Shown here: one piece after another, positions 36,251 through 46,600 of the stretch
Layout: every line of letters begins with the position of its first letter
Position numbering within the stretch: the first letter of the stretch is position 1
DNA from: Saprospiraceae bacterium
Lineage (GTDB): Bacteria; Bacteroidota; Bacteroidia; Chitinophagales; Saprospiraceae
DNA: 64,000 nucleotides
Assembly (NCBI GenBank): GCA_016787415.1
Contig: JAEUUT010000061.1
Coordinates: 1-64,000, forward strand
Direction of reading: 5' to 3'
Program-made: the position numbers and the translations under genes
The notes under the pieces: model-generated
Seen by the model: the letters and a program-made list of their open reading frames with translations, nothing else
Database searches by the model: none
What the model was told of the DNA's origin: nothing

Positions 36251-38069
36251 GTTTTTCACCATTAGGATCATTTAACACAATTGGGTTGCTTAAGCTGTTA
36301 CTATAAGGAGACCAAGCAGGATAAAGGTATGCTGATGGATCAACAGAAAGCCACCTTCCCAACCTCGAATCATATATTCTCGCTCCAAAATCCAAACTAT
36401 TCCCAGTCCCCTTTACCTCATCATCCCCCTCCTTTCCATTGAACCCATACCTACCCCTAATTCCAAACTCCCGCCCATCCAAAACCACCCCAAAAGGACT
36501 ATAATCATTCGAACCCAACACCTCCGGTTCAAAATAATCAATCGCCCCATCACTATCATTATCCCGCGGAATTTTCCGGTCGGCAAAAACGATCAGCACA
36601 TTGCCTAAATGGTTGCTGCCCTCATAATGCTTCTTGCCAAGTGTCCTAGTCAGTAGTTTTGGAGTAGTTGATAATCCCGTCAATTCCAGTTCCGTATAGT
36701 CACTCCCTAACCGGCTATTTCCATACAGGGGACGCTCTATCACCTTAAAACTCGGCCCTCCGGAAACCGTGATATGCTTGTATGTCCCCATCACATTCGC
36801 TTGCGCATCCCGGACATAATACGTCGTTCTCCACTCACTTGGCGGCTTTACGCCATTCGCATCCCGTGGCTTTTCAATTTTGGCAATTCGGTTGCCACCC
36901 GCGTCGTACCGAAATTCCAGATCGGACCTTAGACTGCCCTGAAAGCGAGTAATGCTTTTGATTTTTCCATACAGGGTCCAATCAATGCGCATGATTTCTT
37001 CCTGTCTATCCTGGATCAAGTTGCCTATCGAATCGTACCTATAATTATTGGTGCCATCATTCGCATTCAACGAATAGAATGCGCCCTGGTTATCAATATC
37101 ATCACTAAAGACGGTAGCGCTTACCCGGTCGTTGACGTGGTATAAACGGTTCTGCTTAGTCCGTCCGGTCGCGTCTTTGGCATACTTATAGGTCAAGGAA
37201 TCAATGATTTGTCCCGTTCCATCCGCCCTTAACTGGCCTAAGATATTGCCGTTGGCATCGTATTGAAAAGTGTTGTGGTATGAGCCGGCGTAGGTAGAAC
37301 CTTGCTTCCAGGTATTGGTCGTCACATCCAGGTTTTGGAAGGCCTTCATTTCCAGCAAACGGTTCAACTGGTCGTAGGTATAGGCCGTACCCTGCGGTAA
37401 TTTATTCGGCACTTCATTGGGCGCAGCAGTGTATATTTTCGGCTCTTCGATGCTGGTGACCATGCTGCTGATGTTCCCGTTGAATAGGTCGAAACTGGCT
37501 GCCATTAAATCACTATTGGGGGTGAGGGCCTCGAAACGTATTGTGGGGTTGCTCCATTTTGATCCGTCGACGGGTTTGTAGTCCCCGGCGTGGTAGTTCA
37601 ACGTATAGCCGAAGGCGTCTTTGGCCACCCGGAAGGGGCTGCCACCCAGGCCGTCATTCCCGATATCGTTTTTGGATTTTAACAGGTTACTATTTACCCC
37701 TTTTATCCATCCTTGCAGGGTGTAGGCATAGTCCATGCCTTGTACCTTGTTGTCGCCGATTTCTACACGAGATAAGGGCCCATGGGCGTAGTAGACATAG
37801 CGGGCGTCCTGGTCCCAGAGGATACTGTCTTTGCTGGTGTAGGCTTTGGTGATGCGGTTGTCGGCATCGTATTCGTAGCGATGGTAAAAGGCGTCGGGTT
37901 TGCCGGCCTGGTAGTGCACTTCGTTTACTTTTCCACTCATTTGGTCGTAATCGTAATCGATTCGCTTGAAGCGTTGGCCGGTCTGCGCAGATAATGATAA
38001 ATGACAAATAGATAGACTTAAGGCCAAAGGCCACACCAGAAAGAAATATGTTTTTCCAAATAACATCAT
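35415..38069 (-). CDS. Rhs tip protein 1 with predicted zinc-protease C-terminal domain
   Basis: An 884-residue exported protein. A signal peptide (FFLVWPLALSLSICHLSLSA) is directly followed by QTGQRFKRIDYDYDQMSGKV, YD repeats, and the Rhs-associated core (RYGFNGKEGDDEVKG ... RIYDSRLGRWLSVDP ... NPIVLNDPNGE, ending near residue 608). The last ~278 residues are unique. They contain AAHEFVHDWAGLADTY, an HEXXH zinc motif with a downstream G-L-x-D-x-Y like metzincin-type peptidases, with one residue more than usual between the second His and Gly. It is predicted to be a peptidase effector. It shares ~90% identical DNA in its 5' part with the next gene upstream. No immunity-like gene follows. It is the last intact gene of the operon, 62 bp after tip 2. 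Confidence 0.9.
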   Translation of the reverse strand: MMLFGKTYFFLVWPLALSLSICHLSLSAQTGQRFKRIDYDYDQMSGKVNEVHYQAGKPDAFYHRYEYDADNRITKAYTSKDSILWDQDARYVYYAHGPLSRVEIGDNKVQGMDYAYTLQGWIKGVNSNLLKSKNDIGNDGLGGSPFRVAKDAFGYTLNYHAGDYKPVDGSKWSNPTIRFEALTPNSDLMAASFDLFNGNISSMVTSIEEPKIYTAAPNEVPNKLPQGTAYTYDQLNRLLEMKAFQNLDVTTNTWKQGSTYAGSYHNTFQYDANGNILGQLRADGTGQIIDSLTYKYAKDATGRTKQNRLYHVNDRVSATVFSDDIDNQGAFYSLNANDGTNNYRYDSIGNLIQDRQEEIMRIDWTLYGKIKSITRFQGSLRSDLEFRYDAGGNRIAKIEKPRDANGVKPPSEWRTTYYVRDAQANVMGTYKHITVSGGPSFKVIERPLYGNSRLGSDYTELELTGLSTTPKLLTRTLGKKHYEGSNHLGNVLIVFADRKIPRDNDSDGAIDYFEPEVLGSNDYSPFGVVLDGREFGIRGRYGFNGKEGDDEVKGTGNSLDFGARIYDSRLGRWLSVDPSAYLYPAWSPYSNSLSNPIVLNDPNGEKPKVTIVENADGSVSITVTNSVYLVLDVLGNRSSAMKAIGEPSDFYGGKSVNTAVIINGEVRSATMTFNTEVKTYTDIDQAASDRDAAGYGTVVQYDKKARSSSFTKNTSKHGDFMVLAPKSATWKGDAAHEFVHDWAGLADTYVIVNGQHVFLVDGQDRIVRELMNDANSPLLVTDISRLAQAAVDKMTNKTGDFCGEFTESILDINYEAANKIGKINNYVRAIRDSHGNDANKLIVRPGKNAIFGVKVGEDNTGTKTGTSKPKKAEKRESHQNVRNL

Positions 38070-38131
38070 CTAAATATTTTGATAAATGCTGATAGGATCT
38101 GTTGCAAGACCCGTTTAATAGAGAGGTTACG

Positions 38132-38808
38132 TTAGAATTCTCCATTCACTATTTTCTCGATGTTCAGAAATGTTTGTTTGTTTAGGTAAACTTGCTTGGT
38201 TTTTATTACATCTCCATTTATTACTTTCATTACAATAAACCCAGGTCGTCCGTTTGTCTCTGCATCAACGATCATTATTCCAGATTGTGTAAAGGGGAAT
38301 GTACATCCTTTATAAGTTGCAGTAGAATAAGTTATTTTACTGACTTTCTCGTTAGCCATGCTGCTAACTACACTCCCTGTAATTGACTTGTCAAGTGAGC
38401 GAGCAAGATCGTGGTCACCTGGATAATCCTCATAACAGGTTGTTTGCTTGCAAAACTGCTCCGTAATGAAGTGATTTAAAATACTAGCTTTGGTTTGAAA
38501 AGGGCCGTCGGTTGTGCTTTTAATATCGCTTATATCAAGTACCGATAGATCATAATCATCATATAAAATCGGGGTATGACTGTCAATTGATATATTAATG
38601 GGCATTACATTAGCTATTGCTTTATTATAGCTTTCAAAAACTTGCTTTTGCGACTCATTCATTTTGCCGGACTGCTCTGTTTTTGTCAGCGTTAACTGAT
38701 TGTCTTCGTTAATTGCAGCGCAATAGAACCCACCTAGAGATTTCTCTAATTCATTAATAAATGCCGTTCTATCTTGATCCTTCCCATTAACAATTACGGA
38801 ATCTCCTT
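38132..38808 (-). other. Variable C-terminal domain of tip 2
   Basis: It begins after the core motif FIDVKGD, is AT-rich, and has no counterpart in tip 1. It contains three or more Cys (FCKQTTCYEDY, KGCTFPF), which fits an extracytoplasmic domain. Activity unknown. Confidence 0.6.
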
Positions 38809-40603
38809 TAACATCAATAAACACAATGGGATTATTTTCAAAGCAGCTATAACCTGACAGATTAGGCGACAACATCGGGTCAATATTCCACCTTCTTCCT
38901 AACCTGGTGTCATATTGCCAATACTCGGCGGAGATTGAATTCCCATTTCCACTAATTTCTTTATCATTCTCTTGTCCATTAAACCCATATCTACCGCTAA
39001 CTCCACCCTCTCTTTCGTTCAAGGGTGCTCCGAAAGGGCTATAATCACTCGCCCCCAACACCTCCCCCTGAAAATAATCGATCCCTCCAATCCCATTATC
39101 ATCCCGCGGGATCTTCCGGTCAGAAATAACCACCAGCACGTTCCCCAAATGATTACTCCCCTCAAAATGCTTATTCCCAAGCGTTCTGTTAGTTGGGCTG
39201 ACAATGGCTAAAGCCGAAACTAATTCCACTTCCGTATGATCGCTACCCAACCGGCTGCTCCCATACAGATTGCGCTCGGTGACTTTAAAGCTTATGCCCG
39301 CCGAAACCGTCGCCTGCCGGTAAATCCCCAGCACATTCCCCTGCGCATCTCGCGTATAATGTGTTGTGATCCAATTACTTGCCGGCTTTACGCCGTTCGC
39401 GTCCCGTGGTTTCTCCATCTTGGCGATCCTATTCCCATCTGAGTCGTACTGAAATTCCAGGTCAGAACTCAAATTACCCGGAGTACGGGTGATGCGTTTG
39501 ATTTTCCCGTATACCGTCCATTCGATGCCGGTGATACCTCCCTGTTTGTCCTGGCTTAAATTGCCGATTTCGTCATACCCATAGTTGGTAACTGTTAGAG
39601 GATTATAAGGACCTTGGTTATCGATGTCATCGGTAAACGCCGTGGGACTCACGTTGTCATTCACATGGTACAGCCGGTTCGATCTGGTCCGCTGATCCGT
39701 ATGTTTGGCGTACTTGTAGGTCAGGGAATCAATCGTCTTGCCCGCCCCGTCGGCCCTGAACTGGCGTAGGATGTTTCCATTGGCGTCATAGCGGAAAGCA
39801 TTGTGGTATAAGCCGTTATAAGTAGAACCTTGCTGCCAGACATTGGTCGCAACATCCAGATTTTGAAAGGCTTTCATCTCCAGCAGCCGGTTTAACTGAT
39901 CGTATTGGTACACCATACCCTGGGGCCAAGTATTGGGCATTTCATTGGGCGCCCCGGTGTATACTTTCGGTTCCATGAGGGTGGTGACCATGCTGCCGAT
40001 ATTGCCGTTGAACAGGTCGAAGCGCGCGGCCATCAGGTCGCTATTCGCGGTAACTGCCTCAAAGCGTTGGGCCATACTCCATTTCGAAGCGTCGATTGGC
40101 TTGTAATCGTCCGTATGGTAATTCAGCGTATATCCGAAGGCGTCTTTGGCCACCGTGGCATGGGTGCCGGACGGTAAGCCATCGTTGCCGATTTCGTTTT
40201 CCGCCTTTAACACGTTGCTGTTCACCCCTTTTATCCAGCCTTGCAGGGTATAAGCATAGTCCATCCCCTGGACGTTCAGATCGCCGATCTCCGTTCGGGC
40301 TAAAGGGCCGTGGGCATAATAAAAATAGCGGGCGTCCTGGTCCCAAAGGATGCTGTCTTTGCTGGTGTAAACTTTGGTGATGCGGTTATCGGCATCGTAT
40401 TCGTAGCGATGGTAAAAGGCATCGGGTTTGCCGGCCTGGTAGTGCACTTCGTTTACCTTTCCACTGATCTGGTCGTAGTCGTAATCGATCCGCTTGAAGC
40501 GTTGGCCGGTTTGCGCCTGCATACTAGGCAAGGTCAAAAGCGACAGGACAAGTGCAAGGACTGAACTGACAACGGATTGCATTGGACTATGGATAGATTT
40601 CAT
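38132..40603 (-). CDS. Rhs tip protein 2 with unrelated C-terminal domain
   Basis: An 823-residue exported protein. The signal peptide (SVVSSVLALVLSLLTLPSMQA) is followed by QTGQRFKRIDYDYDQISGKV, the same YD-repeat body as tip 1, and an Rhs core (RYGFNGQENDKEISG ... WQYDTRLGRRWNIDP ... NPIVFIDVKGD). The last ~225 residues differ completely from tip 1 (DYDLSVLDISDIKSTTDGPF ... CYEDYPGDHDLARSLD). I recognise no enzyme family in them. The ATG lies 9 bp after the stop of the 3319-residue gene, so it is probably translated right after that protein. Proteins of this type in Bacteroidota usually form the end of one long Rhs chain; here the piece is a separate secreted protein. Confidence 0.9.
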   Translation of the reverse strand: MKSIHSPMQSVVSSVLALVLSLLTLPSMQAQTGQRFKRIDYDYDQISGKVNEVHYQAGKPDAFYHRYEYDADNRITKVYTSKDSILWDQDARYFYYAHGPLARTEIGDLNVQGMDYAYTLQGWIKGVNSNVLKAENEIGNDGLPSGTHATVAKDAFGYTLNYHTDDYKPIDASKWSMAQRFEAVTANSDLMAARFDLFNGNIGSMVTTLMEPKVYTGAPNEMPNTWPQGMVYQYDQLNRLLEMKAFQNLDVATNVWQQGSTYNGLYHNAFRYDANGNILRQFRADGAGKTIDSLTYKYAKHTDQRTRSNRLYHVNDNVSPTAFTDDIDNQGPYNPLTVTNYGYDEIGNLSQDKQGGITGIEWTVYGKIKRITRTPGNLSSDLEFQYDSDGNRIAKMEKPRDANGVKPASNWITTHYTRDAQGNVLGIYRQATVSAGISFKVTERNLYGSSRLGSDHTEVELVSALAIVSPTNRTLGNKHFEGSNHLGNVLVVISDRKIPRDDNGIGGIDYFQGEVLGASDYSPFGAPLNEREGGVSGRYGFNGQENDKEISGNGNSISAEYWQYDTRLGRRWNIDPMLSPNLSGYSCFENNPIVFIDVKGDSVIVNGKDQDRTAFINELEKSLGGFYCAAINEDNQLTLTKTEQSGKMNESQKQVFESYNKAIANVMPINISIDSHTPILYDDYDLSVLDISDIKSTTDGPFQTKASILNHFITEQFCKQTTCYEDYPGDHDLARSLDKSITGSVVSSMANEKVSKITYSTATYKGCTFPFTQSGIMIVDAETNGRPGFIVMKVINGDVIKTKQVYLNKQTFLNIEKIVNGEF

Positions 40604-40612
40604 AATGCAGAT

Positions 40613-43600
40613 CTATTTTATGCCTTCCAGGGATGGGTTATCCTGCAACAGCGTTTTCACATTCCCGTGTATATCATAACTGTAGTGCGTAGCATGCTGA
40701 TAGGTCTGGTCATTATTATCATCTACGTCCTCATAGGACACCGAAGCCACCCGTTTGCGCAGGTTTTCCTGGATGATGGGCAGACCGGTAATGACCGTAA
40801 AGTCGTAATAGGTTTTGGTTACTTCCCGGCGAACCCCTGCGTTCAGGAAAGCATTTAGCTTGGCGTCGTCCACAACCTGCGGATTATACTGCCCGTTGAT
40901 GGAGGTACCGAAGATGCTGGAAAAATTGCTGGCAGTGGTGTTGTCGCTGATTTCGCCTACTTCTTTGATCCGGCCAAGTTCATCATACCGGGTATAACTG
41001 TAATCCGAGCGATCCAGCTGGGTCGGCAGGTTTTTCCGATTGTATTGTTTGGTATTTTGCGACAATACCAACCGCCCCAACTTGTCGTAGGTAAAACGCG
41101 TAGAAAACAGCTCGGATTCATCGGTGACCAGCCGCGTATAGTTCACGGAGGTTCCGGTATTGAAAGATCCGCCGAGGAAGCCCCGATAGCGGGTGGCAAA
41201 GTCGATGGTCACTAGGTCAACCGTTGCAGGGCTGGTAACCCCGTTGGTGCCGGTCAATAGCTTTATTACCCATCCAGCCGCGTTTGCACCAGACTGTTGG
41301 ATATTCTTCGTGAATGTAGACCGCAACACATAGCTCCCGACACCCGGACCACCAGAACCCACGACGTACCCAGTGCGGTCGTCATGGAAAAAGACGTCGG
41401 TAAAGACCAAGGCTGGTATAGCAGGCGAGCTGGGAACTGAATGCGGCAGCCAGTTTGTTCCATTGAAATAGTAAATTTTTTTCTTACTGCCGACGGCAAT
41501 GACGGTTTTATCCTGGAAAATATGGATTGCCCGGAAAGTGGACGTAGAGGGAATCGGCGTCATGGTCGCAAACGTATTGCCGTTATTGGTGGTCTTAAAA
41601 ACAATGCCCGACTGCCCGACAATATAGCCAGTATCTGCTTTTACAGCTACATCGAATAAGTTACTGCCGCTTCCAATATTGTAATAGTTCAGCGTTGTAC
41701 CGTCTACTCCGCCGATTCGTCCCACGTATCCGGCATTGCCGATAATAATGGCTTTATCAGGTTGGGTCGTCCACACCCCGTTTAAAACCGGCGTACTGCC
41801 GGCAATATTGGCGGAGGTAATCGGCTTGACGTATTTCCAGGTTTGCCCCCCGTCGGCGGTATGCCGAATAATATCGTTACCGCCGACTATATAACCATTG
41901 AAAGCATTCAAAAAGTTGACGTCGTTCAGGCCAGGGGTGAAGACCGCTTTTATTTTGGCTCCGCCGGTATTGTTATAGGAATACACGGCAGCGCGGTCGC
42001 CTACGGCGTAGACCTGGTTAGTACCAATTTTATAGGCCAGGCCCCGGAAACTTTCGGCAGGTTGCAACGCGGCAATGGAAGGTAGGGGCGCAGACAGCGC
42101 GATGTCGGGTATCGAAACGATCGTTCCGTTGGCGCCGCTGACGTAGGCTTTATTGGAGATGTTTAAAGCGATGTCGTATAGGTTGCTGTTGGTAGCCAGG
42201 GTAATCTTGGTCAGGTTTGCCCCTGCGCCGCTAATAGATTGCTTATACAATAAGCCGTCGTTCCCGGCGATCAGGCCGAGGGTGCCGGGTATGGCGGCGG
42301 TGTTGGCGGTATTGAATTTGATCGCGTTCAAGTTGGTTACTGTGCCGGTTGGCAGGGTTTTCCAATCGGTACCATTGGTGCATTGCAGGAAGCTGCCTTC
42401 GCTACCCACGGCGTAAATGGCTTTCACACCAGCAGCCTGGAGGTCATTGATGGCCAGTGGCAGGACCTTTTTTGATAATTCCGTCCAGTTTACAGTACTC
42501 GTATTGGCGTTGTTGGCCTGATAAATATCGCCGTTCAAACCGGCGGTGAAAACATCGTTACCGTTTTTAGCACAAATAGAGCGTACATTAAGTTTGGGCG
42601 GTATGGAACCACTGTTGCCAATCAAGACTAAGGGTGCGCTGGCAAAATTGGTTTTGTCAATGGATTTCAATTGACCGAGCGCTTTGTCGTAGAGAAACAC
42701 TTTGGCGTTGCTATCATCGATATCGACTACATCGTCGCTGATTTTTGGGAAGGTATAATTTGTTCCAGTGGGGGTAATGGGGGTGATTTTGTACACTTTT
42801 TCATTCGTTCCCAGCAAGAGTCCGGCATTTTGGCCAACAGCACCGATGGCGCCGAAATAGACCTTTTTAAAATCAACTCCCGTCAGCCCGGTATTGACCG
42901 GAGTCCAGGTTGGGAAATTGGCGGTTCCGTTGGTGGTGTAATAGATTGTAGCACTATTTCCAACGACCCACCCTTTATCGCCGTCGGAGAAAAAGGCTGC
43001 GCTGATGTTGAAGCTGACCGGCAATCCGGGAATATTGACCAGGCCGAAATTTCCGCTGAGCACTACGCGTTTCATCACGCCTTTTTGGCCCAGGGCATAG
43101 CCTTTGTCGACCGAATAGAAATGAAAGCTGTTGAAATAGATGCCGTCGTGTTTGCTCAGCAAAGACCAGCTCTGCCCACCGTCGGTAGTTTTGTAGATCA
43201 ATCCGTAGCCGGGGATACTGTCGATGATAGCCACGCCTTTGTCCATATCTTTAAAGTATACATCCCGGAAGTTGGCGGAGAGACCCGTAGCGATGGTAGT
43301 CCACTTACTGCCGGTATTGGTGGTTTTCAGCAGCGTGCCGTCGATGCCGATCGCATAACCGGAAGTGCCGGCCACCAGTTGTATTTTTTGGAGGTCGGTG
43401 CTGCGAATGCTGGACTGGAGGGTCCAGGTAAATGTAAATATTGCGTTGATATTGGAGCTTTTCCAGATTTCCCCCTCCGTTCCAGCGAGGTTATTTTTGC
43501 TGAGGTAGAAATTTGTGCCATCGAAGGTGATGGACGAGAAATTATAGTTTGTAGGCTGTGGAAAATTAAGCATGGCATTCGTAAAAGTCAACCCTGCATT

Positions 43601-46600
43601 TTTAGTAATCATAAGCAGGCCGCTATCCCCTACAATAATCCCATTGGTAGGGCTGGTAAAATATAAGTCGTTGATGTCGGCGGCATCCTGCTCATAGCGT
43701 TGTTGGCGCATGTCCCAGGTAGCTCCACCGTCCACAGTACGGAGGAAAATGCCATCGCTGCCGACGGCAAAACCGATCTGGGCATCAACCATCTGCACTT
43801 TTTTCAGGTCGGAGGCGACCAGGTCATTGACTTTGGTCCAGCTTTGGCCGCCATCATCGGTGGTATATAAGTAGCCGCGTTTATAAGCCGATGCTCCGGC
43901 ACCGACGTCGATGTTACCGGAGAGATAACCTTTGGTGGCCGTTACAAACTGGGTGGCGGTCACTTTCAGGCGAGGATCCAGGCCGCTGGGCAGGGTATAT
44001 TCCCAGATGTCCATTGGATCGTGATCGGGCATGTTTTGGCGCACCAGTTGGTTTAAACTGTTATACACGTAGGTGGTGGCCATGGTATGATCGGTAAAAT
44101 AGGTATGCCGCTTGAAGGTCCGATCGCTGTTGATTTGCAGGGCTGCCGGATCCGTGGGCTTGCTTATATTGACCAGGGCCACGCCTTCCGGCGGGACTGT
44201 TTTGATTAAATTTCCGGCCTGATCATAGTAATACAGGGTGAAATGGTATTCTTTATCCTCATATTTGGCCGTAAACGATTCAAAAGCCTGCAAACAATGC
44301 GCGTTATAGGCAGCGGCGATCCAGGTGGTCAGACTATCCACGTATTGTTGGTAGGCGTTGGCGGCATTGAGGTAGGCCAAGTCAATCTGGTATTGGACGC
44401 AAGGGTTGGTGTGCGGTGTATAGTGTGGTGATACGAAAGTAGGCTGTGGTAAGGGCGGATCGCAGGGTGGCTTAAGGTTGCCGGGGCACTTGGAGGCGAT
44501 ATCCAGTTGCAATAATAACTCCTTTTTCGAGCCTTTTAAAGTAATGGTGCCGTTGATGATTGCCTGTAACAACGCCACGTATCCGTCGACACAATAACAG
44601 AACCCGGTGACGGTGAAATCGCTTTCCTGATAGTTGGTTTTTATTTTAGGTAATTCCAGTTTGGGGTGTTGATCGACATAGGCGTTGTAAGCGGCCACTG
44701 CTTCCAGATAGCGTCGGTAAGCGTCTTTGCATGGATCGCCGGTTTGTGGTTTGGTGCAGCCCGGAAATTTATCGATGTTAACTGGTAAGCCCAGTGTTGA
44801 GTCCTTGGGTTCTATCAGATATGGCTCCAGGTATTTTACGTAAGCCGACACGCAATCGCAAAAACCGGCTTCGATAAATAACTTATACGAACCGGGTACC
44901 GGAACCAGGGTAGTGTTATGCGATAATACATACACAGAACTATTGTATTGGTCGATCGTCCGGATATAGATCGCGTATAAGCGCTCGCACTCTTTAATAT
45001 TCCCAGGATTGATGGAATCCGGATTAGGCATGGCTCCCGGACAGGGTGGCACCGAATTAAATGCGTCTATGTAGTTAATAAATAATTTCAACGCTTTTTC
45101 ATTGCTACACAATCCATTGTTTATGAATTGATCATAGCTGTAAAACGGGCTGGTGTTTTTATAATCTTTGCAAAGTTGGCTAACCTGTTTTCTATTCTCA
45201 AATTTCCGGTAGGTGCTGACATACTGGGCATATAGCAAGGAGCATTGCTCCATCAATTTTTCATCCACCCCGGTCAGACTATCAGGTCGTTTTGAAATAT
45301 TAGGATTCCGGTTGGGCATGCCCGGCTTTCCGCAATCATTTACGACCACGGTCATCTCTGCCAGAAGGAGTAATATTCTCGGGCAACCAGGTTTTACAAT
45401 GTTGGTTAAAGTAACCGTGTATGTCCCAGTGTCTTTATACGTATGTGTTGCGAGGGATGAAACAGTTCCGTCTCCGTAATTCCAGGCCACTCCGCCGGTG
45501 CCCGCGCAGCCGGCCGTTTCAAGGCGAAAGACCGCCGGCTCGTTCTTGCAAAGGGATGTCGGCGGGAATACCCTGATCGAATCGCAAACACCGCAATCCG
45601 GTTTGGCGTCTTCTGGGCAGGGATGGCATATTTTCAACGGTAGGCAGCTCTCGCCCCAAATGGTATCTTGAAAGGTAGAGGCCCCCAGTTTGTAAATCCC
45701 GATAATATAAAATGTATAATAATTATTATCTGCGGCGACCGCTCCATAAGGGGTTAAAGGGCCATCAAATCCGATCAGGTGTTGGAAACGATGTGGTGGC
45801 AACTTGGCTCGGTGGTTTAATCGCATTTTACAGGTATCCTGCTCGGAATAAATCGTAAAAGTCAATGTATCCGTATAATAGCCCCCCGATTCAGTATAGG
45901 TGTATACGCTGCCGGTGTGGGTTAAGCCTTGAGGTAGGTAGGACTGGAGCAAGCCGGTGTAATTGCCGTTTTGCGTCAGGTCGATGTTGCCGTTGAAAGG
46001 GCGTTTCAGTAGTGCACTATACAGCAATTTCTCCAGGTCTTCCCTTAATTTGTATTCGACTCCCTGACAATCAAGGGGTGCAGGTAAGCCGACGCTGCCC
46101 ATGCTCACGCCGGTAGACACGCTGTTCTCGACCAGTTCGACCGAACCATTGATGATTACCTTCGTAGCATTACCGGCGTTTATGCCGCTGAATTCGAAAA
46201 AGTTTTGGTACTTGCTTTTGATGTCTTTAAAACCGACGATTTGCGGAAATAAATTGCCATTTTGAAAGCTGCCCGGCGCGAAACTGGCGAATTTGATCAC
46301 CAGTTTTTTACTGGATATATTGTATAACTCATACTGGGTTCCAGTGAATACCCATATTAACGCGGTACTTGTCGTACCTAGAACGTTTTTAATAGCCTGT
46401 GTTACAAACAATTGGTATTGCTGGAACTGCGGCTGGGCAAAGTCTATAGCGGATGTACTCTTCAAATGATTATTAGCTTGCAGCGCCGACATCAGGGCGC
46501 TCAGATCTTTGGCTAGCTGGTTGGCCGTGCCTTGGCCTTGAAAAGTGCAGCCGGTAATTTTCAGGCAGGTCGAACCATGGAGGGTTTCGTATACGTAAGC

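Noticed and set aside
40601..40615. Frameshift or nonsense mutation splitting one Rhs gene
   Set aside because: The downstream gene has its own ATG and a complete signal peptide before the Rhs sequence resumes, and two more genes show the same structure; a sequencing error would not create this.
42671..43666. 331-codon frame antisense to the giant Rhs gene
   Set aside because: Odd composition with no domain or start context. It lies wholly inside the propeller-coding segment, whose repeated DGG/W codons keep the opposite strand open.
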